DNA of 64,000 nt, from the NCBI GenBank assembly GCA_037893225.1, contig JAZGUH010001192.1:1-64000 (forward strand), read 5' to 3'. Shown here piece by piece: positions 21,179-33,500 of this stretch. How positions within the stretch are numbered: position 1 is the first letter of the stretch; every line of letters begins with the position of its first letter. Under the pieces are notes generated by a model. The model was not told the origin of the DNA. It ran no database searches and saw only the letters and a list, made by a program, of their open reading frames with translations. Origin of the DNA: Hippasteria phrygiana (lineage: Eukaryota > Echinodermata > Asteroidea > Valvatida > Goniasteridae). The translations under genes and the position numbers were made by a program.

Positions 21179-23860
21179 CAAGGAATTTTGTGTACAAAGA
21201 CTATGGGGGTTTGCTTAAGTACAGGGCAAAGGGGAGAACAATGCCATGTCTCCACAGGGCCTGCAAAAACGCAGAAATGTGGATGGATTTGTGTGTGCGC
21301 CGCGAACATAGTCTGGTAACTGCATTTGTATTTGTCTCAATGAAATGAATCAAAAAATTAGCTGGCCTGACGTTTCCAACTTAAGCAAGTTCTTTCTCAA
21401 AGGCAGGTCCATTCAGTCAGTCAGCAGTTTGCAACAGTTTAATTCATTTTCAATGAAATGAAAACATACAGTGACGTCGCGATACGTACAGACGTACACA
21501 TACTTTTATGACACCTGGTCGCCGTGGACAAAATTTTCGCTCTGGAATAATGGCAGAATCTGATGGCTCGTGGGAGGAGCTATAGCGTAGATTCTGAAGA
21601 TTTTCAGCTGCATAATACTTATCAACTGTAATACATTCGAGCTCTGAATAACTCCAAAAGTAAGCTAGGAAGGGCGTGAATTCGGCAAAAATTGCCAAGA
21701 AAGTACGACCAGCTGACGACGAAAATGTCATAACACACACGTGGATAGTGCCAACACGCTGCACGCTGCAGACGTGTTGGCCGCGCTGCTGGTCATATGC
21801 ATACATTTGCATCCTTAATGACCTTTGCAGGAATTGAGACCAAACGCTCACTCCAAGGGGCAATTTTAGTCATTTTTTTTTCAATGAAATCAATTTTAAT
21901 CGTTCTTTACCAATTTGTATTCGGTCAGAAGAATATACAAGCTCTCAGAAAAGCCAATAAAGCGGAAAAATGCAACTTGGTTTTCTTTCGTCTTTAATGT
22001 GATCAGTTTGAAGACATGAGTTCCCATCAAGGCCCAAATGTTATGGTAACTAGATTTTACTATCCAAAGCCAAGAAATTATAATGAAAAACTAAACAAAT
22101 ACACACCACTTAGTTTCAAGGTTTTTCTTTGAACCCTTAGCTAGCTCCCTACTGTTTTTAAGTACTGGACCAAGTCAGCCAAAATCCATCAATCACACTG
22201 CTTCCAATGCTGGTTTGCTATGGTTACATGATGATGTATACACACATCACCAAATTGTTGTCAAGGTATCGAGTGGCTAACTTCTTCAAGTGGATATCTC
22301 CTTGCTGCAAATGCTGTATCTGACATGCCTGAAATAAAAAAAACATCACAAATAATTTATTATACAAAGAAAACTTCCAAGTTTTCTAGTTTTAGTAGCT
22401 ACATGTAGTAGCTGTTCACCAGAAATTAATCAATGAAATTATAGTAAGAAAAAAAGAAAATTTCCTTTTCATTGGAAATTTAGACAGCTAACACTATGAA
22501 CATCTAACAAAAGAAAAACGGCGCACTAACAATGAAAGTCCATTGTTACTGGGCACTGAATCCATTGTTACTTGTTCACAGTGTAACTGGCTAAGTCATA
22601 AATTCAATCCTTTAACTGTTTATAAGCAGTATGCATTGTCACAACTGTTTTGATATCACTAACATACAAAGTAACAATGGGGACATCTTTACAGAATAGC
22701 CAAAATATAATTGTGTAAGCCAAAAAAGGGAATGACACATCCTACTATAGTAACAATTGTAGACTTACCGCATACAAACAGCTTAATTGTGAGCATGTTG
22801 ACATGGTTCAACATGTTGCTTGTAGTTATTCCAAAGACTAGTCCATCCTTCCAGCAATTAATTAATCACCAGTGTATTTTTTACAGGTCATGTACAGGTT
22901 GAGTGTGTACATGAGCAGTTTTCCACAGGCATGAATGCCATGCAAATATCCATGATTTTGACCCAGTTTTATACAAGTCTGACATCTTTCAAGCCTACAT
23001 GTACAGTGTAACTGCTGCATTCAACCATGATTCAACTGACTGCAGTGCAGATTTCAAATTTCCCACACTGACCGTTTATGTCTGGTATGCAAGCAACAAG
23101 GTCACCCTGTCATGTGACTTGTGACCCATATGCTACACTGCACTGTGAGTCAAAGTAACATGATACTCTTGATGATGTAACAGTAGGCTTTGGTCTGTAC
23201 AGGGTCTGTGTCTACACTTCCTGTTTGGCTTATTAGTAAACTGTTCTCAATGAAGAATTGGGCTAGCTCCATACAGAATTAACTCTAGTACTTATGCAGG
23301 ATCATGGAGGAAGGAAGAGGATGAAACTATATGTTTGTACAGCTTTTATGCAATTAAGTATCTATAGACATTTCAGTGGCAACATTTACAATATTAAAAA
23401 TATGTTTATCCTTGCCTCTTTTTCTAAGTTGCCACAAGATTTCTTTCTCAAAGTGTTTCTTGCTTTACATACTAACTTTGATGCCTCACAAGATTCTAAG
23501 ATTTCTTAAGTTACATTGTAGATTCATATGTAGGGCACTGTAAAACTTTCTTTTAAGAGTATTTACTTTTGGTGTCTTTTCTGCTGTGACACCTGTCCTG
23601 AAATTCTTTTAAGAGTGTGTGGCATGGTGTGCTTTTGGTGCATACATGTGCTTGGTGAGAGAAGAAGCTTACTGTATGTCAGTAGTGCAGATTTACTGTA
23701 ATGAGTGGAATTGGTGCACTGGCCATGCAGTGCACTCATTTATAAATGAAGATTTTCTGGTGCCATTCTGGTGTTTGGTTGAAGTTTCAGAGGTGTACTT
23801 GCAGCAGTGCTGTTGCATATTCAGTGTTGCATGTTGCTTTTGGTGTACACCAGAGAGGTA
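21179..23860. other. no gene supported
   Basis: Mostly unique AT-rich sequence. It contains the second copy of the 1310-1407 repeat (22498-22584) and TTGGTG-rich sequence from about 23565. A minus frame at 21450-21863 (137 codons) has no recognisable domain or splice context and is not called. Confidence 0.4.
22498..22584 (+). repeat. dispersed repeat, copy 2 of 2
   Basis: Same orientation as 1310-1407; about 85% identical by eye, lacking a short middle segment. Confidence 0.6.
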
Positions 23861-23951
23861 CCAAACCTGCACCAAATGATGTGGTACGTGCACCAAATGA
23901 TGTGGTACGTGCACCAAATGATGTGGTACGTACACCACAGTTCGGTAAGGG
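23861..23951 (+). repeat. 21-bp array ending in GTAAGGG (terminus D)
   Basis: About 3.5 copies of CACCAAATGATGTGGTACGTG, then CACCACAGTTCGGTAAGGG. The end has the layout of the right ends of elements A and B: array, short linker, GGG. A matching left end was not located. Confidence 0.55.
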
Positions 23952-24004
23952 ACATATATGCACACTTGCCATAACCTTTATTTGCAACATGCACATCAAG
24001 AATA

Positions 24005-24309
24005 TGTGCAAGCTTGCTACAAGCTTGCCAGTACATGCACAAGTTTGCCGCAAGCTTTCTTGTACAATGTGCATCTGCAAGCTTGCCACAAGTAGCTCGC
24101 AAGTACACATGCAAGCTTGCCGCAAGCTTGCCGCAAGTGTGCAACCTTGCCTCACATCTGTGCAAGCATTGCAAGCTTGTAATTTGCTTGCAGCTAGATT
24201 GCATGCAAACGCGCAATCTCATGCAAGCTTGCGGCAAGCTTCGCGATCTAGTTACCAGCTTAATACTAGCTTGCGGCAAGCTTGCGGCAAGCTTACTTTT
24301 CCGTAAGGG
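24005..24309 (+). repeat. GCAAGCTTGC array ending in GTAAGGG (terminus C)
   Basis: Irregular units of GCAAGCTTGCCGC end in CTTACTTTTCCGTAAGGG at 24309. Directly beyond lies piggyBac transposase coding sequence on the minus strand, whose frame continues a short way into the array, so this terminus marks an insertion into the transposase gene. Confidence 0.6.
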
Positions 24310-25698
24310 GTACGTTCCCAACCCAAGAGTAAGCCCTGTACAATTCCTATACGGAAATCCAGGTTACTGACATTTTTGTTCCCTTCTATGCTGGTGAATA
24401 TTACTCTGCTATTGACAATACAGATATTCAGCATATGGGAAAAAACTCTTTTCCACCATTTCATGCTTCTGTGTGTATGATTGTAGTACTGAAAACATTG
24501 GTCGGCAAGATCTGTCCCACCCATGTTCTTGTTGTAATCGTCAATACAGTTGGGCTTCATAACATCACGAAATCCACTTGTGGTCTTCTTACACCGAATT
24601 TGCTTTTTGGACAAATCACTGTTGCCTACATTAGTTAGAAGTGTTACAGATTTTTTGTCTTGCCAAACAATACACAATTGCCCACCTTTCACCCCAAAAA
24701 ATGGGTCATCTCCTTTCTTCATTTGATGGGTTTTTGGGTTTGCGGCCTGGGGTATACGTATTCCCTGTGTAGTGTAACGAGCAGTTCCACAACATCCGAA
24801 TCCTAGTTTAGACAGTTTAGAAAAAAGAGCTGGGCTAGTATAGTAATTATCACAATATATTACGTGTCCCTTATTCTCAAGTCCATGGACCAGATCAATG
24901 ACGACTTTTCCTGCAACTGTCGGCTTTGGTGGATGGCAGTCTGGTGACTTGGAATCTACACGTACATCTGCATCATAAACTGTTTGGGTATCGTCAGCTC
25001 CTGTGTACAGTTTCCAAGCGCACGTGTATCCTGTTTTGTACTCGTTCAGGGAGAAGGCTTTCATACCCCGTTTGATAGGTTTTTTCGGCATGTACTGAAC
25101 AAAATTTAAGCGTCCCTTGAATTTCAACATACTCTCGTCTGGAGACAGATTCTGCGCAGGGTTATACAGGTTAAGAAACTTCGGGACGAGGACTTCTATC
25201 AAGGGCCGAATTTTTGAAAGAAATTTGTCCCGTTTAGCAGAGGCTCTACGAGGAATTTGGTTATTGGCGACGTGGAGGAACCGAAGAATTGAACTGAACC
25301 GATTACGGGACATGATCGACGGATAGAATGGGGTGTGAAGAATTTCAGACGTTGACCAGTACATCCTGTATTGAGAGGATTTGTTTATGCCCATAGCAAT
25401 GAGAAGTGCCACAAATGCCATCATTTCGGGAATGTTGATTGGGTGCCAGGAGAAATGTTGGTCAGGATTTGAGTCTATTGTTTGCTGCGCATAGCGATTA
25501 GTCTCGTCGACGAGCATATCCCACACGACTTGAAAAATACAGCTTGAAGATCTCCACTGCCGACAGCGTGGCAAAGTCGCCGGTGGGGCCAGGGTTTCCA
25601 GTGAACTGCACGGTCCCACACTCGTAATGGTCTCGTCGTTCCCAACCGGCTCGGAAATCTAACTTTCCTGTCGTCCTCGATCTTAGTCTTGGTTCCAA
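24310..25698 (-). pseudogene. piggyBac-type transposase, truncated and frameshifted
   Basis: A DDE_Tnp_1_7-type transposase. In the long frame beginning at 25619 the catalytic aspartates are visible: Asp161 in LSPDESMLKFKG, Asp257 in YCDNYYTS, and Asp360/361 in DDYNKNMGGTDLADQ. The family's N-terminal FxGxPGP-type segment lies in another frame (25498-25698), so a frameshift falls near 25530. The C-terminus stops where array C begins at 24309; the Cys-rich C-terminal zinc domain expected in the family is absent. About 440 codons remain. It would have carried out cut-and-paste transposition at TTAA; this copy is inactive. Confidence 0.88.
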
Positions 25699-25803
25699 GA
25701 CGTCCTTAGCGGTGCGGTCGACGTATAGCGCGGCCGACAGAGGGCGCTGCTACACACACACACGCCAAGGCCAAATCGCTAAGACCGTCTTGGGAATTTC
25801 GCA

Positions 25804-25833
25804 AGTTCTGCTCGCGAAATCGCGAGCAGAACT
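25804..25833. repeat. perfect 13-bp hairpin
   Basis: AGTTCTGCTCGCG, loop AAAT, then the exact complement. It lies between the piggyBac relic and the RecQ-like fragment. No further context. Confidence 0.8.
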
Positions 25834-25985
25834 GTGTGGCATTTGCATGCGCGTGTGACGTAGCTGCATTATCGCATGTAAATAGCCAACACTCACTAGT
25901 CTAGTTTCTGTACTCACGTCGGGTTTACGTGTACGTACGTATACGTGCAGCGCAGTACCAAGCCATTCGTTGTTTGTTGGGAAAA

Positions 25986-26420
25986 ATGTCTGACCGCGTG
26001 GACCAAGCGATCGATTTTACAGCAAACAAACTGGGCTTTGGAAAGCTGAAAAGTCATCAGATCAGTGCCATTCATCAATTTGTACGTGGCCATGATTTGT
26101 TTGTTAATTTACCAACGGGATTTGGCAAGAGTGTAATTTTTCAAGCTGCTCCATTGGTCTTAGATTTCTTGAACGAAGCATGGAGGTGTTTCCTACCTCC
26201 ATGAACGAAGTAACCGAATGCAAACAGGAGAAAGCGCTGATTATTGTCGTCGTGCCATTGAAAGCTCTGGACGTTGATCAGTTACATCGTGCTGAACATC
26301 TGGGACTGAAATTGGCATAGATAACGTCTGATATTCCAGATCACATTTTGGGAACAATCCGAACATTTCTCAATCCTGTTTGCCAGTCCAGAATCACTCT
26401 GCTCAGAACGTTAACTGACT
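25986..26420 (+). pseudogene. RecQ-like DEAD-box helicase fragment
   Basis: Starts MSDRVDQAID and includes a RecQ-type Q-motif region (FGKLKSHQISAIHQF) and Walker A (LPTGFGKSVIFQ), then motif Ia (ALIIVVVPLKALDVDQ) in another frame. A 32-bp insertion at 26179-26210 causes the shift. A TAG follows at about 26318, and the similarity ends before 26423, where a 51-bp TIR begins. Motifs II-VI are absent. RecQ-like helicases of this PTGFGKS type occur both as host genes and in transposons; I cannot tell which this was. Confidence 0.7.
26170..26210. repeat. hairpin insertion between 9-bp direct repeats
   Basis: TGAACGAAG occurs at 26170-26178 and 26202-26210. Between and overlapping the second copy is an inverted repeat, CATGGAGGT / loop / ACCTCCATG (26179-26203). 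One repeat plus spacer is 32 bp; without it the helicase frame is continuous. Confidence 0.85.
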
Positions 26421-26652
26421 AGTAAGTTATTACCATTGATCTCCATTATATAGACTGGATAGGACACCGCGTCAAAACGCCGTCCTGAGTGCGCGTTTTA
26501 AACTAGGGTAAAGAACGAACGTGACGCGCCTGCGTTTCGTGCACGTTCATACGGACTTTTTCAAAAATTGGAAGACTTTTTCTTCTTCAGTTCGTCATTT
26601 TCGTTAAAACATTTGGATGTCGCACCCGAATTGATTAAAAAAGACAAGAATA

Positions 26653-26732
26653 ATGGTTAAGGTGTGCGCGGCAGTTAATTGCCCGGAGAAGGATATCAAC
26701 TTGAGTCGGGAAAAAGGGATATCATTTCACAA
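26653..26732 (+). pseudogene. THAP-type first exon relic
   Basis: ATG at 26653 opens MVKVCAAVNC and continues to GISFHK, the start of a THAP zinc finger (C-x4-C, then the SFHKFP position), and stops at a good donor (AA|GTAAGT, 26733). The rest of the domain was not found downstream within the TIR element. Confidence 0.55.
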
Positions 26733-27514
26733 GTAAGTTGTTAATAAAAATGTTTATTTACGGTAGGACGGGACGCTGTATTATCGCGGTACTTATCACG
26801 TTTCCCGATCGGAATAGAGATTGCTCACCAACCTTCCTGAATTGTCCTGTCTTTTGTGTTGTATAACTCTTGCTTAGCTTGTTTACACTGACATAAAAAT
26901 CCGACAGTGGTTTGTTTATTCCCATGCATGCCTGTGAAAATAGACATGCTCGTCGTTGCTCGGCGAAGTACATACAGACTTTGTGTTATCGCGGTATGTG
27001 GGAAGTGGTTTTTACAATGATCTCAACTTGTTTATTCATAATTAATGTTTGACCAAAAACATTCCCTGAATAAAGTATGATATTTTCCCTGTAAAGTTCA
27101 AGTTGATTAAAGACGATTAGGCCTGTAGTTAGGATGATGACAAAATTCACTGAGACAAGTCTACTGATTGACGATTGGGGGCGCCATTCACTTTACACGG
27201 TGCTTCGTTTTATTTTTTACCGCACTGTCCTTATTTTGATCCCGTGAAAGTTTTTACGATTTCGCGGTGGAAATATCGTCCTTCGGCGCCATTTTGCGTT
27301 TGCAGCTGTAGAATGGGAACCAGACAATGGAACTTCCATGGACAGACCACCATAAAAGATCAATGTTAAAATATAAACGGCACTTTTTAGCAGACACGGT
27401 GAGGCAAAATGTACAGTTCAAGTTTTGGAAAACTTGAATATTTATTAACGCAGTGGCTATTGTTACGGCACTCGACCGTCTAGTTTTCCGACGTAATATG
27501 GTATTCAACACCTT

Positions 27515-27690
27515 TAATATAACAAGGTCCTGGGGACTTTACAATTTACCTTTTACCTTTACAATTTACAGGTACCTTGTATTATCAGTAAGGGAAAACA
27601 AAGAAAAACAAAGACACAGGACCTATTTGTTGTCCTTGTTATAAGCAGGATGTTGTATTAACAGTGCTCTAGTCTTATTATAAACACTGC
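27515..27690 (+). repeat. relative of the pogo-like MITE at 37651
   Basis: Shares ATATAACAAGGTCCT, CTTGTATTATCAGT and GATGTTGTATTAACAGT with 37651-37783 in the same order, but with an extra segment and without clean termini. Confidence 0.55.
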
Positions 27691-27854
27691 GATTCGAATT
27701 TTTGGCCCAGGACTCGATCATCAATGTATAGGAATCGGCCCATACTCGGCTCTAAATATACTAGGAGAACTTGGTTCTCGGATTGTACGACTCCAACATT
27801 AATTAAGATGGACCATAATTTGCCATCGGTTGATGTTCACAAGCTGATCTATCA

Positions 27855-28790
27855 AGAGTTTTAGTAATAAAGGCTGTATTTTGGATCCTATTCCAGCAGG
27901 GTTATTTATGAATTGTTTAGACGTGCCGTTGCAAGTTGCAACAGTGGTTAATTCGTCATTACAGAGTGGTTATTTTCCTGTTATCATCCTCTTGTTAAAA
28001 AAGCATGGTCTTGATTTAAAGGTTGAGAATTACAGACCAGTTTAATAGCAATCTTTAGTTTTTATCTAAATTTGAGGAGGCACTTTTAAATCAATTACAT
28101 TGTTTTTGTCAGTGCATGACTTGTATCCAGTGGTCCAGTCAGCATACCGAAAATATAGTGCTGACTCGGCGTAAGTTGCTGACTAGGTCAAAAATGATCT
28201 TTTAATGGCATGAATAAGCATCATGTTTAATTTGTTTACTTGATTTTAGTTCAGCGTTTGATACTTAATTTGGTTCATCATTTTAAACACTCCTCACTCT
28301 AAATTTTGTGTTAATGGAAGTGTTCTAAAATGCTTCTATTTTTTGTTACAGCGTTATCAGAAGGTTCTTAAAAATGGTACCAGTACATTTTCTAAGAAGT
28401 TTGACATGGAATGGGGATACCGCAGGGTTCGTGCCTTGGCCGTCTGTTTTTTATCCTGTACACAAGCAGATTGTTTGATATAATTGAACGTCACCGTGAC
28501 CTTCACTGTGCTGACAGTTATGCTGATAATAGCCAGCTGTATACTGTCATTTTGCCCTGATTATAGTAGCAAATCAAGTTTCTGCTCTTTCTGCAGTAGA
28601 GAATTGTATGCATGATATAGGCCTATGGATGCATGAAAATGGTCTTTTGCTAAATGATGATAAGACTGAAATTATATTGATTGACACCAGGCATCAGCTG
28701 TCAAAAGTAGAACAGATTGACATTTTAATCACTTTGCTTGTGAATGTTTCTGTCCAACCAACAGGAAATTGGTTTTATGCCTATTGACAG
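27855..28790 (+). pseudogene. decayed non-LTR reverse transcriptase
   Basis: Recognisable in shifting frames: DPIPA, a LLKKHGLD..VENYRPV segment, a G-IPQGS-like block near 28415, YADN in place of YADD near 28510, and LNDDKTEI near 28655. The order is that of CR1/L2/Jockey-type LINEs. Multiple stops; inactive. It lies inside the 26423-29734 element. Confidence 0.75.
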
Positions 28791-29111
28791 ACTAAAAAAA
28801 TAAGCATAAACTGGACCCTAACTTGCTAGAATTATTCATCGGCAAAACAGTTCTAGTATTATGTTGGTTCATGATTCATCTCCTTTCACAAATCACTAAT
28901 ATTTAGGTGAACAATGAAATCATTCCCTGATCAGTCTATTATGTTTGCCTTTGGATAAAGATATACATGTAGTTTGTCATATTTCCTGGCAAGTTTTGTC
29001 TTGACCTTTTAGTTTCTAATTGATTTACTTCGATGCTCCATTTTGTAATAAATTTGTGTTACACGTACCTTTGAATGAACCTCGACACATTTTCTCTTTG
29101 TAAGTGTTCAG

Positions 29112-29180
29112 TTTATAAAATACATTTTCAAAGTGAACAAAGAAACTGGCAGGAGCGGGATTCGAACCTGCGACAATGAT
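29112..29180 (-). mobile_element. tRNA-SINE fragment
   Basis: ATTTTCAAAGTGAACAAAG through the complement of the B box, then stops abruptly. Only the 3' half of the tRNA part remains. Confidence 0.75.
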
Positions 29181-29409
29181 GTATGATGGGTGTTTAAAAA
29201 TACGATGTCATTTCAAAATAATATTCAACATACGACTATTAAAATTAGTGTGCGTTGTCATTAAATACATACGACTGCTCTAATGACCTACAGGTGTGAT
29301 AGAAAAATGAAACGGCAATTTTCTTTTTTAATGATTTTTTGAGACCGCTTAATATACATATAAACTCCCCATAGACTCATAATATTTTTTTCGATAAGCC
29401 ACCTTTCCA

Positions 29410-29592
29410 GGGGTGCGTTTTGGCGGTCACAAACAGCCATAAACCAAGAATTGGTTCGGTTGCTTCTTGTCGGTGAATTTGGAATTTGAAAAATGACGCA
29501 TCATAATGAAATACTCAAATCTCCAAAGTGATTAAACAAAGAGAAACAACAGAACCTGCAGTTTTCGGTTATGACCGCCAAAACGCACCCCC
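29410..29592. mobile_element. 183-bp MITE, GGGGTGCGTTTTGGCGGTCA termini
   Basis: A 20-bp inverted repeat encloses non-coding AT-rich sequence. CA occurs at both outer edges; the target duplication is uncertain. Confidence 0.65.
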
Positions 29593-30132
29593 ATCTGAGT
29601 ATATAAAGTGAACACAGTGCGCGTTTACCCTCTTACACTCTGGTGCGCCGCCATTGCGCGGCCGCGCATTCGTGCACGAACACGACGCGGTGTCCTATCC
29701 AGTCTATATAATGGAGATCAATGGTTATTACTTAAAGTGGGGCTGCAGCCCCGCTCGAATTTTGCAGATTTCTGTTATTCTAGATTAAAAAATGTGTACT
29801 GATTTAAGATACAGTTAAAGTTTACCTTGATGTGCAACGTTTCACTGTTAAAAAGCGTCAAAACACCCAACTTTTTGTTAATGAAATCCAGCTTAAACCA
29901 AAACGCTGGTATGACGTCATAATGTTTCATTGACCCCGCATACGTCATTGTTTGTATTCGATTTACTCGACTCATGAGCTGCATGCACTGTGCGGTTTCC
30001 CGGCGCAACGACATGTGTACACACATGTACTGAACGTATACGATCGATCGGCCGGCCGCCATTGATCGTCTGGCATGTCTTGAGATTTGTTGGCTATTTC
30101 TACGCAGACTTTGTGCACTGTCAAGCTGGATT

Positions 30133-30570
30133 ATGCCTATTTCTTGTGTCATCGGTGGATGCACAAGAAACTCTGCGAAAAACCGAGAAATTTGCTGGCT
30201 ATCGTTCCCCAAAAATCTTGCGATTCGCAGAGAGTGGATAAGATTTGTCCGGACAACTAGATCCGATTTTAAGATTTCGGACTATTCAAAGATTTGCTCC
30301 GCCCATTTCACTGCTGACTGTACAGACGACACATACAGATTGAAAAAAGATCTCGGTCTTCAAGCTCGATTTAAGCTTAAAGATGTCTCGATTCCCACTC
30401 TTAAGTCACCGACAACAGTTGCCACGTCGTCAGGATCGGCGCCGTCTGAGGCAAACGGTGAATGCCGCGACAAGGCTGAATTGACCGTGGGAAATAGGTC
30501 TGGTGGTACCGCTGGCCCGTTTCGCGGCAGGCGATCATGTGGAGCCTTCCATAAACGAGAAAAGGCCCGG
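30133..30570 (+). CDS. exon 1: THAP domain
   Basis: MPISCVIGGC begins the C2CH THAP finger: Cys5, Cys10, Cys55 and His58, with Pro26, Trp35 and Phe59 at conserved positions, and VSIPTL near residue 90 at the usual AVPTIF position. This domain binds DNA in a sequence-specific way. A Ser/Gly-rich linker follows. The exon ends in phase 0 before GTAAGT at 30571. Confidence 0.85.
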
Positions 30571-33500
30571 GTAAGTGCTTGGTGCATAGTGTAGGGCAAA
30601 CAATCCACTTTTAGGTTATTGGAATTGCAAAACTAGTTAGCGACATTACATTATAAAGGGCAGAGCCAGTTTGTTTTAGTTTTTGAGGGAAATGTTTTTT
30701 TTCGTCAAACCACAAGGGAAACTGACGAGAAAAATTTGAATACATTTTTAAAGTTAAAGAACTGTGACCAGATTTACCTGGTCAGTTTCCCTTGTGTTTT
30801 TTTGATGGATTATGTTCAAAAGTCATATCCTCATTAAGTGATCTCAACAATGTCGCTTCCCAGGTTGTATCATAAAATTGGACATGATCTCAGGCTATTC
30901 TGGGTTTATGACTTCTGACTAGCTCCCCTCGAACAAAGAAAATTGACAATGTGGGGGGACCACCAACATAGGGCAAGATGTACATGTAGCTCAGTTGGTG
31001 GAGTCCAGATACGGTATTCCAAGGGTCGCAAGTTTGAATCCTGTCCGTTTTCTTTGTTTACTTTGAAAATGCATTCAAATAATTGTTTGTGCAAAGTTGG
31101 AATTAATCTGAAGAAACAGAATACACCACATAAATTAAACCAAAAAATACATTGTATGTGTATCAGTACAGGTCATATTGTAAATAGTCCAAATAATGGA
31201 ATGTTTAACTTTGCAGGACCAAGATGCCTGTGCTGACAATGGTTTCAGTAATGATGCCTCTACCCAGACAGTCCAGACACGCTCTATCGCACTTAATATC
31301 CAACTGGATGTTGTAAAAGTGGATATATATCCTCAGCACCCCCCTAAAACTGTTTTCAAAAGGGCCAGGCATACCCAAACAGACCCAAGGAGATTTCCTC
31401 ACCAACACAAAGGTAAGCTAACTTTGCGAACTTTGCCCCATTTGTCTCACATTTCCTTTTTATTAAAGCTTTTGAATTGGAATTATAAAAATCATCTCTA
31501 ATATGTATAGTATCTCATAATGTATATTTTTAAATTGTATTCAAAGCAATCATGCAGTCTTGTTGACTTGCTGACTCGGACTCGAGTCGTAATTTCTCTT
31601 AATTGGGACTTGACTTGAAAAAAACGTGACTCGACTCGAATACATTTAACTTGCTGACATTAACACTTTTATTAAAATAAACAAACTTTTGGTCGTATGT
31701 GCATAGCAACCTGGGTGTACAGTACGTATGCAGGGCCACAGCGCATGTGGAATAATTGAAACGGCATTTTAGGTTGATTTTGTACAGTGCATGTGTGCTA
31801 GCCTATGCGCATTTACTTGGTCATTGAAATTTGTATTTACTATTTTGAACATTTGGTACTTGACTTGAAAATAATTGACTTGGGACTTGACTGACATGAG
31901 AAAAACCGACATGGTTATTTCGGACAGGTGTTCAGGCAGTTCGCCGCCGTCCCTCCAAGAAAGTGCAGTGCGAGATAATCAAGGCATCGAAGAAGCCCTT
32001 TCTGCCATCAGAGTCAGCAAGTTACATTCATAATGATGAAATGATGGATGTGGAGAGTGATGAGGAGAGGTGTTCCAGTAGTGACGGTTATGAAGTGTCC
32101 ATCCAGCCAAGCTCCGACTCCGACTTTGACTCAGAGTAATTAGAAATTCCTGTTTTCCCCTTTGGGACTGAGTTGTATCAACTGTTGTTTTAGGTTGTAC
32201 TTCCCTGTTGGCTCTGGTATTGTTTCCTTGTTATTTTACATTTTCAAAGTGAACAAAGAAACTGGCAGGAGCGGGATTCGAACCTGCGACCCCCGGAATA
32301 CCGTACCGGCGCTCTACCTACTGAGCTTTCTTGCCCTATGTTGGTGGTCTCCCAAATTGTCAGTATCTTTGTTTTGGTGGGCGTTACTCAGAAGTTATAA
32401 ATTTAGATGTTGTGTAGCCAGGGATCACACCCCATTTTACAATACACCCTGGGAAGGCGTATTTTTATTTTACTTATTTATTTTTTAGGGGTGGCTGTCA
32501 AAGTAGGGTTAGCTTCAATTTAGTACATGCTTACCTTCATTCACACTAATTCTTATTGTTTTAATTTTTTTCCCCATATGCTTTATTTAATGTTTGCAGA
32601 TTAGAGGAAGACCCCAGTGAAAAAATTGGGCCCCTGGAGGAAAGGAAATATCTTGTGTTTGAAACCAGACTACTGCAGCTCTTCACTAGGTGTAGCAAGT
32701 GTGACGCACCGTCAAGGAGGCAACTACATCGACCACATGGAGGAATGATGGTTGAAGTCATCCAGACGTGTAATATCCGGTCCTGCGGCCACATCAGGAG
32801 ATGGCAGAGCCAGCCTATGGTTGGAAATGTTGCTGCTGGGAACATTTTGATGTCGGCATCTATACTCATATCGGGTGTCTGCATCAGTAAATTCATACAT
32901 ACACTCACCTCAATGAATATTGTCATGATATCAAACCGAACATTCTTCAGTCATCAGCAAAGGTTAGTAACAATAAAATTTGGTCCGAGTCAAATTAAAT
33001 ATTTGATCATTTTAATATTCGACCTCCCCTGCTCATTGCCTTTTTTTTGGCGCCTACTTGTAGGTCCTAGGCCTAAAGTTGCAAACCAGAAAAGCAGAAA
33101 CCCAATGGTCTCATTTTGCCTATAGTAAGAACAAACCAAAGAGGTTAAATGGTGCCACCCCCCCCCCCCCCCAACCCCCGCCCCTGAAGGTACATTCACC
33201 TTACGTGTTACGGTGTTTGTAACACAGTGGATAGCCTGCTGTTGTACAATTAATTGGACAAGAACCAGTCATGAAATCATGGAAAGAATTTAGTTATCTA
33301 TATTTGAACTTTCCCCTTCTTATATTCCTTTGCATTTCGCCTCCGAATATTCGAACTCGAAAAAAAAATTGGAATATTCAACACAGCCCTAAAAAAATTA
33401 ATTTGAAATGTTAATTACATACACGTACAAGCCAAGACATTGTATAGGTTTGACCGCCGTAGTGCTTGACAGCCACCAATGGCAACATTGTTATGACCTA

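Larger units (their letters stand above)
26423..29734. mobile_element. 3.3-kb element with 51-bp TIRs and a THAP exon relic
   Basis: 26423-26473 and 29684-29734 are inverted copies, 49 of 51 identical, containing TAGACTGGATAGGACACCGC. Inside lie a short THAP-type exon (26653), a degenerate LINE (27855-28790), a SINE fragment and a small MITE. No DDE domain is left. THAP domains form the DNA-binding part of several eukaryotic transposases, so this may be a gutted THAP transposon. No clear target duplication. Confidence 0.65.

Noticed and set aside
20527..21348. 273-codon plus frame and 214-codon minus frame
   Set aside because: Both span the 17-bp array, which is open in every frame; the flanks show no domain.
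21450..21863. 137-codon minus frame as a gene
   Set aside because: No recognisable motif, no splice sites of note, and similar lengths occur by chance in this window.
23746..24321. Long frames over the GCAAGCTTGC and CACCAAATGATG arrays
   Set aside because: Repeat artefacts; the real coding sequence begins at 24310 on the minus strand.
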